DNA of 64,000 bases from Nitrospira sp. (GTDB lineage: Bacteria > Nitrospirota > Nitrospiria > Nitrospirales > Nitrospiraceae), in contig JARFXP010000002.1 in NCBI GenBank assembly GCA_029194675.1, positions 620,001 to 684,000 on the forward strand, written 5' to 3'. Below the pieces are notes generated by a model, which was given only the letters and a program-made list of their open reading frames with translations, was not told where the DNA came from and did no database searches. A program made the position numbers and the translations under genes. How positions within the stretch are numbered: the stretch's first letter is position 1; each line of letters opens with the position of its first letter. Shown here one piece after another: positions 17,311-26,376 of this stretch.

Positions 17311-19947
17311 ATGAGCAGCATCTTCATCAGCCATAGCAGCCGAGACAATTCTATTGCTGAGCAGGTTGCTGCTTGCCTGAAACAGCGGGGCCACCGATCC
17401 ATCTTCCTCGATTTTGATCCCGAGGTAGGGATCCCGCCGGGACGGGAGTGGGAGAAGGAGCTGTATGCGAGGTTGCGCGAATGCCTTGCGGTGATTGTTC
17501 TCTGTAGCCATGCCTCCATGGCGTCCCGGTGGTGCTTTGCTGAGATCACACACGCCAAGGCACTGGGCAAGGAGGTCTTTCCGATCAAAATCGACGACTG
17601 CAAAGTCGATCCCATTCTTACAGCTAAACAGATTATTGATGCAACCGCTGAATGGGATACGGCCTACCGATGCTTGGAGAAGGGACTCCTCGCCGCAGGA
17701 CTTGATCCCAATAACTTTTCTGACTGGGACGGCACCAGAGCGCCGTATCCGGGCCTAATGGCGTTTCAGGAGCAGGACGCCGCCATCTTTTTCGGGCGCG
17801 ACAAGGAGATTCGAGAAGGACAGGCTCTACTCAATCGTCTCCAAGAGTTCGGTGGACCTCGGCTCGCCCTCGTGCTGGGTGCGTCGGGCAGTGGAAAGTC
17901 CTCCTTGATGCGTGCGAGTCTGCTTCCACGACTCAAGGGGGCCCAGCGGTGGGTGGTCATCGAGCCATTTCGACCGCTCAAAACACCGTTTGACGAGTTG
18001 GCTCTTGTCATCAGCAAAAGGTTCGACGAGTTCAAGGAGGCAAAGCAGGCAACGCGAACGGACCTGGCATCTGTGCGGGATCGAATACGATGGAATGAGC
18101 AGGAGTCAAAACAGTCCGTCGATGCGTTCCTAGAGCTGGTCAAGGAGGTGCGTGAGACCGCCGGGTCACGGGAGGCCACGGTGCTCCTGATGATCGATCA
18201 GTACGAGAAGCTCCTGACCCTCGGTGCGAATGACGAGGGCAATCGCTTTCTGGCATTTCTGCGTGCAGTGCTGGACCGTGAGGACAGCGGTCTTCTGGTG
18301 TCGGCCACGTTGCGCTCCGATTTTCTTGGCTCGTTTCAGGATCATCCGGCCATGCGGGGTCTGCGATTCGAACCGTTAGCGGTGCCGCAGATGCAGGTCG
18401 ACGACTTCGCGTCGGTCATTGAAGGTCCGGCAAGGGTCGCGGGCCTTAAACTGGGACCGGGCCTTGTCCAGGCCCTGATCAGCGATACGAAGACAGCAGA
18501 TGCCTTGCCCCTACTTGCCTTTACGCTCCGTGAACTCTATGAAGGCTATGGGCAGGATAGGCTTCTGACGCTTGAGGAGTATCGCGATAAACTGGGAAGG
18601 CTCGACGGCTGTATCGCACGAGCAGCGGGAGCAGTCCTGAGCGCCAAGCCGTTGGCAGAGAAAGAAGTTTTAGATCTGCGAACCGCGTTTCTGTCGATGG
18701 TACGGGTGGCCGACGACGAACGATACGCGAAGCAGCCGGTTCAGTGGAATGATCTGCCTGCTTCTATCCATCACGTGCTGGAACGGTTCGTCAGAGCTCG
18801 CCTGCTAATTTCAGATGGAGACGAGAATGTCCGGACGCTTGAGATGGCCCATGAAGCCCTCTTCCGCGCCTGGCCGAAGTTGGCTGGGTGGATCGAGGGA
18901 GATCGCGAGGATTCGCTCCTCCTTCGGCGGGCTGAGGTTGAGGCAGGCGAATGGATGCGACAGGGATATGATCCCAAGCATCTCTGGCATACAGACCAGA
19001 TCCTGAAGCTAAAGGGGGTCGTCGCAAGGCGGGGTGAGAAGTCAGTCAAGGAAATTGTCCGGCTGTTTATGGCACCGCAAGACAAGCTCGTTGCACGTCT
19101 TCAGAACACTTCCCTCTCGCATCGCGATCGGCTCACGATTGGGCAGAATCTGGCAGCGCTCGGCGATCGGCGGCCCGGCGTTGGGCTTAAGGAGGATGGG
19201 TTGCCCGACATCGAGTGGATTGAGATCTCTGAAGGACATGTGAATTATGATGATTGGAAGAAAGGCCTGCGTGCGATTCTACGGGGGCTCCATGGGGCCT
19301 ATCACGGCATGGTCCACTCCTTCCGTCTTGCCAAATATCCAGTCACCAACGAGCAGTTCACGGCCTTTCTCAATTCAGAGGACGGCTTTGGAAACGGGAA
19401 ATGGTGGAAGGACATTGGACCAATCGATGAACGAACCGGTGAAGCTGTGGCGCCGGCTAAAGTTGTTGAGACGGCGTGGCAAGACGCCAATCTCCCGCGC
19501 GTGGAGGTCTCCTGGTATGAGGCCGTCGCCTTTTGTCGGTGGCTGAGCTCTCGGACGAATCAGAAGATTGGCCTCCCTACCGAATGGGAGTGGCAACTCG
19601 CCGCTACAGACGGCGATCCGGAGCGCGAGTATCCGTGGAAAGGCGGATGGGATGACTCCCGGTGTAATAGTGACCGGAGCCGATTGATTCGGACAACAGC
19701 AGTCGGCATGTATCCCCAAGGAGCGACAGAGCAGGGCGTGATGGATATGGCAGGCAATGTCTTGGAATGGTGTCTCAACACCGATCGACTAGGCACGAGA
19801 ATAGAGAGAGGCGACGTGCGCATGCTCCGGGGCGGGTCCTGGTTCGACAATCCGGTGCTCCTTCGTGCGTCGGAACGGCACAGGAGCGACGCCGACCACC
19901 GGGACTTCTATATCGGTTTCCGTCTTGCCCAGGACATTGAGCCCTAA
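17311..19947 (+). CDS. TIR - nSTAND NTPase - FGE-sulfatase-domain protein (immune-receptor architecture)
   Basis: This is an 878-residue protein with three parts. The TIR domain (about residues 1-135) has FISHSSRDNSIAEQV, the LDFDPEVGIPPG loop and SRWCFAEITHAKALGK, whose Glu78 matches the catalytic Glu of NAD-cleaving TIRs. The nSTAND1-type ATPase (about 143-560) has YPGLMAFQEQDAAIFFGRD, Walker A GASGSGKSS (190-198) and Walker B VLLMIDQYEKL. A linker of helices leads to a C-terminal FGE/C-type-lectin-like domain (about 640-875): FRLAKYPVTNEQF, GLPTEWEWQLAATDGD, GVMDMAGNVLEWC, MLRGGSWFDNP and YIGFRLAQ. The family logic is sensor-switch-effector. NAD depletion on sensing of invasion is inferred, not shown. 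It stands alone between inverted REP-like repeats. Confidence 0.88.
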   Translation: MSSIFISHSSRDNSIAEQVAACLKQRGHRSIFLDFDPEVGIPPGREWEKELYARLRECLAVIVLCSHASMASRWCFAEITHAKALGKEVFPIKIDDCKVDPILTAKQIIDATAEWDTAYRCLEKGLLAAGLDPNNFSDWDGTRAPYPGLMAFQEQDAAIFFGRDKEIREGQALLNRLQEFGGPRLALVLGASGSGKSSLMRASLLPRLKGAQRWVVIEPFRPLKTPFDELALVISKRFDEFKEAKQATRTDLASVRDRIRWNEQESKQSVDAFLELVKEVRETAGSREATVLLMIDQYEKLLTLGANDEGNRFLAFLRAVLDREDSGLLVSATLRSDFLGSFQDHPAMRGLRFEPLAVPQMQVDDFASVIEGPARVAGLKLGPGLVQALISDTKTADALPLLAFTLRELYEGYGQDRLLTLEEYRDKLGRLDGCIARAAGAVLSAKPLAEKEVLDLRTAFLSMVRVADDERYAKQPVQWNDLPASIHHVLERFVRARLLISDGDENVRTLEMAHEALFRAWPKLAGWIEGDREDSLLLRRAEVEAGEWMRQGYDPKHLWHTDQILKLKGVVARRGEKSVKEIVRLFMAPQDKLVARLQNTSLSHRDRLTIGQNLAALGDRRPGVGLKEDGLPDIEWIEISEGHVNYDDWKKGLRAILRGLHGAYHGMVHSFRLAKYPVTNEQFTAFLNSEDGFGNGKWWKDIGPIDERTGEAVAPAKVVETAWQDANLPRVEVSWYEAVAFCRWLSSRTNQKIGLPTEWEWQLAATDGDPEREYPWKGGWDDSRCNSDRSRLIRTTAVGMYPQGATEQGVMDMAGNVLEWCLNTDRLGTRIERGDVRMLRGGSWFDNPVLLRASERHRSDADHRDFYIGFRLAQDIEP

Positions 19948-20086
19948 CTTTTGCGCTTTGTTCTTTGACCTCTGCTCTTTATTCTTTGCTCTGGGGTCGG
20001 AGCTATCAATAGGGGCGGGAGTCCGTGTGCTACGAACGCAACCATCTTTGTAAGGATGGGAGCGATGCTTCACCTCACATAAAATT

Positions 20087-20109
20087 GGGGTCGGATCTTG
20101 AACTGTGCA
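20087..20109 (-). repeat. REP-like short repeat, copy C (inverted)
   Basis: Read on the minus strand this is TGCACAGTTCAAGATCCGAC followed by CCC, differing from copy B at few positions. It lies 140 bp after the TIR gene and points toward copy B. Confidence 0.55.
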
Positions 20110-20174
20110 TGGCGGAGGCGGGGAGGTATTATGGGAGGCTTGACCATGTCATGCCCAAGGATTAGAGTGCTCCT

Positions 20175-20570
20175 ATGGTACGAGCTTGGGTAACCGCGTT
20201 CTTTGTGATCTGCCTGGCTGCTCCGGTCTGGGCGGCTGAGGTGGAATCGTTCGACCCCGATGAACCCTTCAAGCAGGCGTTGACCACCACGATGCTCCGT
20301 TCGCTGCTGAATCAAGCGCTCGATGGTCTTGAGGACCACTTAGAAATTTCCGGGAGCCGTAACCCTGATGAAACGAAGGGTGATCGGGAGAAGCATCTGC
20401 GGTTCAAGTTCTATCCAGAGGGCAAGTCAAAGTCCGATCAGCATTTCACGGCCGAAGGGTGGTTCGGCTCATCTCCCGAATCCGGCCAATATGATTGGCA
20501 TTTCCAATTCAGGCAGCCGGAAGATCGCTCCAAGAAACACCCCTCCCCACAGATTGAAGCGCCGCTGTAA
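20175..20570 (+). CDS. Hypothetical exported protein
   Basis: This is a 131-residue protein with a signal peptide (FFVICLAAPVWAA-EV). The mature part is hydrophilic (FDPDEPFKQALTTTMLRSLL, LEISGSRNPDETKGDRE, FTAEGWFGSSPESGQYDWHF). No domain is recognised. There is no strong ribosome-binding site before ATG 20175. It lies 179 bp before fliK, but a promoter falls in between, so it is not part of the flagellar operon. Confidence 0.6.
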   Translation: MVRAWVTAFFVICLAAPVWAAEVESFDPDEPFKQALTTTMLRSLLNQALDGLEDHLEISGSRNPDETKGDREKHLRFKFYPEGKSKSDQHFTAEGWFGSSPESGQYDWHFQFRQPEDRSKKHPSPQIEAPL

Positions 20571-20695
20571 CAGGGCTGCCTGCTGTTCAAGGGCTACTTT
20601 TGCCTACCACAGTGTAAAGTTTTCCTCTTTCCTGACAAAGCTGTAAGGGTTCCCACCTCAAAGTCTAATTCTCTGCGGTGTTATAAGCCGTTCAA

Positions 20696-20712
20696 TTGGC
20701 ATGGGGTTTGTA
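20696..20712 (+). promoter_or_regulatory. Sigma-54-type -24/-12 promoter for fliK-flgD-flgE
   Basis: TTGGCATGGGGTTTGTA matches the TGGCAC-N5-TTGCA pattern, with GG at -24 and the correct spacing. It lies 37 bp before fliK. A class of sites with the same layout precedes fliL and flgF. Confidence 0.65.
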
Positions 20713-20748
20713 TTCGCCTGCCTTGGATCATAAGCAGGATCGACAACC

Positions 20749-22470
20749 ATGGATTTCATTGCGACCGACACCTTCTCTCCTCCATCCAGACCCTCTATTG
20801 ACGGGAGTTCTCGGTTGGTCCGGACAGCTTCTCCTTCCAGCTCCAGTGGTGTGCGGAAACATTTTTCGGCGGTTCTCCAGAGAGTTCGTGGCGAGGAGGG
20901 GAGAGCCGACCGTTGTGAGGCGGACGACATCCGATCATCGAGCAAATCTTATAACAAGCCTCAGGCGAACGAGGCGAGAGATCGGTATGGCTCCTCGGTC
21001 CGAACGGATCGTGCTGACGCGCCATCGTCAAAGATGTTGGAGAAGGATCGTTCTGGTCAGGACGCGAACAGGTCTGTTGAGGCTTCAAAGGAGGATGGTG
21101 AATCTTCCGCTGTAAAGGACGATGCCCGTTCCGATTCTCATGGCTCAGAGTCTCAGCCCGTATCTGCTCCGACTCCCCTTCCGATCGCGACACACACGAT
21201 CAACCAAGAACAGATGGCCATGGAAGAGGGCCCTCGATCGTCCGAAGGTGAGCACCAGGCAACAACAGTGTCCTCCATGTCTACCCTGATACCACCCGAA
21301 ACCCCCATGCCTTCGATGTTGGCTCCTGAGGCTCACAAAGGCGGATCGTCTTCAGATGGAGCCGCTACGCACTCGAAGGATCAACCAGAACAGGCGTCGG
21401 CCATGTCGCCGCTGCCTACGGAAGCCGATGCTCAAGCAGGTCCGATCGTGAAAGATGATCTGCAAGCCGTTGTCAGTGGCGCTGATACAAAGACCGTGGT
21501 TGCTAATGTGGAAACTCATGCTGCTTCCTCGGGACCGGAGATAGGACGATCTCGTCCACAGTCCGACGGTCTTTCTCGAGGAGCGTCCAATCTAAACTCA
21601 AGTCCGGTGCCGAACGATGGAGGGATTGACCGTCCGATGAATGATGCTGCTCGGATTGCGGAGGGAGTCGCGCTTGTACGTCCCGCTTCTTCACATTCCG
21701 AGGGCCATGCACCACCGCGCGGTGACAAGGAAAACTTAGAACCGAAGGCGGAGGCCATGTTGTTGGTTGAAGATCCTCCGCAATCCGTCAGCGGTGATGG
21801 AAACGGTGAATCGAAGGTCAGTGCGGCCTTACTGCGTGGCCATCAATCGAGCTTTGATGTGACGAAATACTTCGTCGAATTGAGGACCGGGCAAAACGGC
21901 TCTCCGCATGATCAAGCTCAGACTGAGTTATCGCAGCCAGCGGTTGGTGAGCACCAAGTGACGGGCGGACAATCTACAGCGGCGACCATGGTTGGAGCTC
22001 ACGGAGGCGTCGGTTCCAATCCGCCACCGCCTCCCACTGCCTCGTTCGTGAGTCATGCGCAACCTGCCATGCCCAGCAACGATCCCGGAGATAAATCTGC
22101 ACACGTAATGGCGCGGTCAGTCGTGTTTAATGTGGCACAGCCAGACCTGGGTCATCTGAGCATTCGTGTGGCAATGACGAACGATGTGGTGCATACACAT
22201 TTATCAGCCGACAGGCCTGAAGTTGGGCAATTCCTCATCAACGGACAGGACCGTCTTCAGGCGGCGTTTCAAGCGAACGGATTGGACATGGGACAATTCC
22301 GCGTGGATATCGATCGTCAGAGTGCCGGTCGTTCCTTCCACCATGGCCCTTCTCAGGAACAAGGACAGACCTGGGATCAGGGCTCGCAAGGGATGAAATG
22401 GGGGCAGAGTCCGGACCGACAGGACGAACCGCGCGTACCGCTCCATGGCCTATTGAATTTGGTGGCGTAG
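20749..22470 (+). CDS. fliK: Flagellar hook-length control protein FliK
   Basis: This is a 573-residue secreted ruler that sets hook length and switches export specificity through FlhB. The first 430 residues are low-complexity, rich in Ser, Pro, Glu and Asp, as usual for FliK. The conserved FliK C-terminal domain is at about residues 445-535: VFNVAQPDLGHLSIRVAMTN, VHTHLSADRPEVGQFLING and RLQAAFQANGLDMGQFRVDI. It is the first gene after a sigma-54-type promoter and is followed 21 bp later by flgD. The long disordered half is longer than in enteric FliK. Confidence 0.85.
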   Translation: MDFIATDTFSPPSRPSIDGSSRLVRTASPSSSSGVRKHFSAVLQRVRGEEGRADRCEADDIRSSSKSYNKPQANEARDRYGSSVRTDRADAPSSKMLEKDRSGQDANRSVEASKEDGESSAVKDDARSDSHGSESQPVSAPTPLPIATHTINQEQMAMEEGPRSSEGEHQATTVSSMSTLIPPETPMPSMLAPEAHKGGSSSDGAATHSKDQPEQASAMSPLPTEADAQAGPIVKDDLQAVVSGADTKTVVANVETHAASSGPEIGRSRPQSDGLSRGASNLNSSPVPNDGGIDRPMNDAARIAEGVALVRPASSHSEGHAPPRGDKENLEPKAEAMLLVEDPPQSVSGDGNGESKVSAALLRGHQSSFDVTKYFVELRTGQNGSPHDQAQTELSQPAVGEHQVTGGQSTAATMVGAHGGVGSNPPPPPTASFVSHAQPAMPSNDPGDKSAHVMARSVVFNVAQPDLGHLSIRVAMTNDVVHTHLSADRPEVGQFLINGQDRLQAAFQANGLDMGQFRVDIDRQSAGRSFHHGPSQEQGQTWDQGSQGMKWGQSPDRQDEPRVPLHGLLNLVA

Positions 22471-22491
22471 ACGGTAAAGGAGATATGGCAA

Positions 22492-23145
22492 ATGGTTGAT
22501 GTATCTCAACTCACCTCGACTGGAACTCCTCCGACGCCGGAAAAAACAGGACCCCGACAGTTGGGGCAGGACGATTTTCTCAAATTGCTCGTCACGCAAT
22601 TAAAGAACCAGGATCCCTTGAAGCCCACCGACAATACCGAATTTATCTCGCAGCTCGCACAATTCAGCCAGTTGGAACAGACCGCGAAACAGGCGCAGCT
22701 GCTTCAGAAGAGCCTCGATGCGCAGACCGCCTCGTTGCAGTTCACGTTGCTGCCCATGATCGGCCGCACGATCACCATCGGGCAAACGATGGTGCAACTC
22801 GCCGATGGTCCCGCTCAATTCGGGTACACATTGGACAAGAATGCCGCAAAAGTTCTGGTCAGTATTCAGGATCAACAGGGGCAAATCGTGCGGAGTCTGG
22901 AATACCGCGATCGACCGGCAGGACCGCATACGGCCGAGTGGGATGGAATGAACCAGAATGGAAGTCTTATGCCCAAGGGGATGTACCGCTATGTTATCTC
23001 CGCCATGGATTCGGAAGGAAAGCCTGTGGGTGTGGAAGGGCGTGCAACGCTCACTGTTTCCGGCATACGTATGGAAGAGGGGCAAGCCAAACTCCTTGTC
23101 GGTGATTTGGCCATCGATCCGTCCGATATCGTCGAGATGCGATAA
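22492..23145 (+). CDS. flgD: Flagellar hook capping protein FlgD
   Basis: This is a 217-residue cap needed for hook polymerisation. The N-terminal export and capping motif GQDDFLKLLVTQLKNQDPL is typical, followed by TEFISQLAQFSQLEQT. The FlgD Ig/Tudor-like part follows (VLVSIQDQQGQIVRSLEY, HTAEWDGMNQNGSLMPKGMY). It lies between fliK and flgE, and the 20-bp gap to flgE carries AGGAGG. Confidence 0.95.
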   Translation: MVDVSQLTSTGTPPTPEKTGPRQLGQDDFLKLLVTQLKNQDPLKPTDNTEFISQLAQFSQLEQTAKQAQLLQKSLDAQTASLQFTLLPMIGRTITIGQTMVQLADGPAQFGYTLDKNAAKVLVSIQDQQGQIVRSLEYRDRPAGPHTAEWDGMNQNGSLMPKGMYRYVISAMDSEGKPVGVEGRATLTVSGIRMEEGQAKLLVGDLAIDPSDIVEMR

Positions 23146-23165
23146 CAAAGAGGAGGGTTGTACTC

Positions 23166-24524
23166 ATGGGAATACTGTCGTCGCTTTTTACGGGCGTCAG
23201 CGGGCTCAACGCGAACGGGAACGCGCTATCGGTCATTGGGAACAACATTGCCAACCTGAGTACGGTCGGGTTCAAGTCCAGCCGTTCCGTATTTGCGGAC
23301 CTGATCAGTTCCTCGCTGGGAGGAGCGGGTGGCGCGATCCAGACTGGTTTGGGGGTGGCGCTCAACGGAGTGCAAGGGAACTTCAGCCAAGGTTCGCTCA
23401 GCACCACCAGTAACGGACTGGATCTGGCGATTGATGGTAACGGCTTTTTCCTTCTCCGGGATGCAAACGGCGGGAGCTTTTACTCTCGGGCGGGGCAGTT
23501 TCACCTGGATTCCCAAAGCCGCATCGTCGACCCAAGCGGCTTCTTCCTCCAGGGGTACCAAGTCAACACCAGCGGGCTGATTACAGCCAGCATCGGAGGC
23601 ATGACATTACCCTCGACAACCGCTCCGCCGAATCCGACGACGACCGTCGATATCGGTGCCAATCTCAATTCACAGTCATCGACGAGTGCCTTCTCCCTCA
23701 CGGATCCGAACGGGACATCTCAGTTTTCAACATCGCTCACCGTCTACGATTCGCTTGGGAACCCTCATCTGCTCACCACGTATTTTTCCAAGACTGCGGC
23801 GAACACATGGGACTACAACATCGTCGGCAGTACTAACGAGGTCGTCACGGCGAATTATCATGCATCCAACATCAATGCGTCACTTGGTATCGTGCGCTTG
23901 GCTTCCGGTACTCTGACCTTTACGACCTCTGGTGCTCTTGACACCGAGAGCGTGGTCACAAGCTATGACAGCGGCACCGCCGCCGGAGTCGCCGGAGCCC
24001 TAGTGGGACAGGGGCAAATCGATTTTGTCGGTGCGACGGCCGATCAGTCGGTTGCATTTAATTTCGGCAGCAGTGTGACGACGGACGGAGGTGCGGGAGT
24101 CGATCTCAGCACGCAATTCGGAGCGGCATCCGGCCTGGTTCAGCAGACTCAGGATGGGTTCGGCGCCGGCGCGCTGCAATCCTTCTCTGTGGAAACCAAT
24201 GGACTCATCAACGGACGATTCTCCAACGGGCAGGTTCGTCCGTTGGCTCAGCTGGCTCTTGCTCGATTCCCGGATCCTCTCGGACTCGTCCGGACCGGTA
24301 AGAATACCTTTGCCGAATCGGGTACCTCCGGACAACCGCTGGTCGGTCCTGCAACGTCTGCAGGCCTCGGACGAATTCTTTCCAGCACGCTTGAACTGTC
24401 GAACGTGGATCTCGGGGAAAGCTTTATCGACATGATTGCTGCGCAGAGAGGATTTCAGGCGAATTCGAGAGTGATCACGACATCCGATGAGGTCCTCCAG
24501 GAATTGGTGAATCTGAAACGGTAG
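23166..24524 (+). CDS. flgE: Flagellar hook protein FlgE
   Basis: This is a 452-residue hook subunit. The N-terminal rod/hook motif is SLFTGVSGLNANGNALSVIG, followed by NNIANLSTVGFKSSRSVFAD. FlgE/F/G-type internal domains follow (GNGFFLLRDANGGSFYSRAG, LTVYDSLGNPHLLTTYFSK). The C-terminal ASNVDL-type helix reads LELSNVDLGESFIDMIAAQR and ends QELVNLKR. AGGAGG precedes ATG 23166. Last gene of the fliK-flgD-flgE unit, followed by a hairpin. Confidence 0.96.
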   Translation: MGILSSLFTGVSGLNANGNALSVIGNNIANLSTVGFKSSRSVFADLISSSLGGAGGAIQTGLGVALNGVQGNFSQGSLSTTSNGLDLAIDGNGFFLLRDANGGSFYSRAGQFHLDSQSRIVDPSGFFLQGYQVNTSGLITASIGGMTLPSTTAPPNPTTTVDIGANLNSQSSTSAFSLTDPNGTSQFSTSLTVYDSLGNPHLLTTYFSKTAANTWDYNIVGSTNEVVTANYHASNINASLGIVRLASGTLTFTTSGALDTESVVTSYDSGTAAGVAGALVGQGQIDFVGATADQSVAFNFGSSVTTDGGAGVDLSTQFGAASGLVQQTQDGFGAGALQSFSVETNGLINGRFSNGQVRPLAQLALARFPDPLGLVRTGKNTFAESGTSGQPLVGPATSAGLGRILSSTLELSNVDLGESFIDMIAAQRGFQANSRVITTSDEVLQELVNLKR

Positions 24525-24539
24525 TTCCTTGATGTGAAA

Positions 24540-24573
24540 TCGGGCTGGGACTGTTGTCCTAGACCCAGCCCGA
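24540..24573 (+). terminator. Hairpin after flgE
   Basis: TCGGGCTGGG and CCCAGCCCGA form a perfect 10-bp stem with a 14-nt loop, 16 bp after the flgE stop. No long T tract follows (CCTCCCTCTC), so it may act as an attenuator or an mRNA 3'-end stabiliser in place of a strong intrinsic terminator. Confidence 0.55.
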
Positions 24574-24770
24574 CCTCCCTCTCTATCCCCAGGCCTACGT
24601 CCTTCCACTGTCAGAGTTTACCCAGCTCTCACGTCAGATTCTTGACTACAGTGTCAAGGCGCCGCCTGACAGCGAGCTATTCTTCCTGCATGTCAGGCAC
24701 ATTCCAAATAGGATACGCGCCAAGTGCATTGATTCACGATCTCTTTTGCCCATGGGTTTCAGCGACATAG

Positions 24771-24787
24771 TGGCATATGCATTGCAG
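24771..24787 (+). promoter_or_regulatory. Sigma-54-type -24/-12 promoter for the fliL operon
   Basis: TGGCATATGCATTGCAG has TGGCAT, a 5-bp spacer and TTGCA, the best -24/-12 match in the window. It lies 39 bp before fliL, within a 301-bp gap that is otherwise gene-free. Confidence 0.75.
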
Positions 24788-24825
24788 TCTCCGCACCGGG
24801 CCACTGAGTCAATCGAGGAGGAGTT

Positions 24826-25377
24826 ATGGCAGATGCAGCCGCGGCCGATGAAAAAACCTCAGTAGCGGCCCCCGCTCCGGTATTCCCCGTCAAACTGCTC
24901 ATTATCGTATCGGTTGTGGCCTTGGTGTTCGGTGTCGGCGGAGCGTTTGTGGCGGTCAAGTTCCTGGGAGGATCAAGCAAAGGTGCTGAAAACTCAGAAG
25001 AGCATAAAGCCGACGCTGAGGCAAAGGCAGACTCCAAGAGCGAGGCCGGTGGAAAACATGGTCAGGCCTCTGCGCTGGGCGTCATGTTCGACTTGGACCC
25101 CTTCATCGTCAACCTCGCTGACACGTCCGACGTTCGGTATTTGAAGCTGAGCCTCAAACTTGAGGTGGACAGTGAAGCCGTCGCTGCCGAACTGTCCGCC
25201 CGCATCCCTCAGATGCGAGATGCCATCCTCGTTCTGCTCAGCAGCAAGGACGTCAATGCGATCAGAACGACCCAGGGGAAATTCCAGCTGCGCGATGAAA
25301 TTACACAGCGCACCAACGGTCTCCTGAAGAAACCAGGCGTTCGATCCGTCTATTTCACGGAATTCGTCGTTCAGTAA
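24826..25377 (+). CDS. fliL: Flagellar basal-body-associated protein FliL
   Basis: This is a 183-residue single-pass inner-membrane protein that supports stator function. The transmembrane helix (VKLLIIVSVVALVFGVGGAF) is at about residues 24-43. A charged Ala/Glu/Lys linker follows, then the FliL domain: FDLDPFIVNLADTSDVRYLK, RDAILVLLSSKDVNAIRTTQ and RDEITQRTNGLL. GAGGAGG precedes the ATG. It is the first gene of the export/switch operon. Confidence 0.93.
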   Translation: MADAAAADEKTSVAAPAPVFPVKLLIIVSVVALVFGVGGAFVAVKFLGGSSKGAENSEEHKADAEAKADSKSEAGGKHGQASALGVMFDLDPFIVNLADTSDVRYLKLSLKLEVDSEAVAAELSARIPQMRDAILVLLSSKDVNAIRTTQGKFQLRDEITQRTNGLLKKPGVRSVYFTEFVVQ

Positions 25378-25387
25378 CAGCGGCACT

Positions 25388-26362
25388 ATGGACAAGATTC
25401 TCTCACAGGACGAAATCGATGCGCTCTTGAAGGGCGTCGTCTCAGGCGAAGTGGAGACGGCCCCGAAGGAAGCTGTCCCGGACGCAAAAGGTGTCAAGGG
25501 ATACGATCTGTTCAACCAGGAACGGATCATCCGCGGACGGATGCCGACCATGGAGATGATCAACGACCGATTCATTCGCCGCCAATCAGTCGTCTGGACC
25601 AGTATGTTTCGGGAGGCCATTGAGTTCGCCGTCGTTGGGACGCAGGTGATCAAGTTCGGCGAGTTTCTGAAGAAAGTTCCCATGCCCTCATCGTTGAACG
25701 TGTTCCATATGGCTCCGTTACGAGGCAGCGCCCTCTTCGTGATGGAGGCGTTCCTGGTGTACCTGGTCGTGGACTATTTTTTTGGGGGAAGAGGTCAGAC
25801 CCAGGTGAAGCCCGAGGGGCGAGACTTTACGCCGGTCCAACTCAGGATCATCAAGAAGCTGTTGCTACACTCGCTTGTCGACCTGGAAAAAGCGTGGCAG
25901 GCCGTCGTGCCGGTTAAGGTGGAGTATGTGCGTTCTGAGAGCAATCCTCAGTTCGCGATGGTGGTGACCTCATCGGAAATTGTAGTCGTTGTCACGTTGC
26001 AGGTCGTCTTGGGAGAAAGGGACAGCGAACTGTACATCGTCTATCCCTACAGCATGCTCGAGCCGATCAAAGAGAAACTCTATTCCGGCCTCGTATCCGA
26101 TCAGGTCGATCAAAACGGCGAGTGGAGTCATCGATTTCGAGAGCGATTACAAGACTGTCCGCTTCCGATTGCGGTACGGCTGGGAACCGCGACCGTCACG
26201 GTGAAGGATGTCATGAATTTTGCCCCAGGCGACGTGATTGTGCTCGACCAGCACCCAGGAGATCCTCTCGATTGCTATATCGAGGGGTATCACAAGTTTC
26301 AAGGTAGCCCAGGGATTTACAAGGGCAATCACGCGTGCCGCGTGACCAGAGTATTGACCTAG
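25388..26362 (+). CDS. fliM: Flagellar motor switch protein FliM
   Basis: This is a 324-residue C-ring protein. The N-terminal ILSQDEIDALLKG is the CheY-P-binding motif. The middle domain has KGYDLFNQERIIRGRMPTME and the C-terminal SpoA-type domain has RLGTATVTVKDVMNFAPGDV. A chemotaxis input is implied, although no che genes are in the window. It lies 10 bp after fliL; its end is 14 bp from the fliN start. Confidence 0.96.
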   Translation: MDKILSQDEIDALLKGVVSGEVETAPKEAVPDAKGVKGYDLFNQERIIRGRMPTMEMINDRFIRRQSVVWTSMFREAIEFAVVGTQVIKFGEFLKKVPMPSSLNVFHMAPLRGSALFVMEAFLVYLVVDYFFGGRGQTQVKPEGRDFTPVQLRIIKKLLLHSLVDLEKAWQAVVPVKVEYVRSESNPQFAMVVTSSEIVVVVTLQVVLGERDSELYIVYPYSMLEPIKEKLYSGLVSDQVDQNGEWSHRFRERLQDCPLPIAVRLGTATVTVKDVMNFAPGDVIVLDQHPGDPLDCYIEGYHKFQGSPGIYKGNHACRVTRVLT

Positions 26363-26376
26363 TCGAGAGAGTGATC

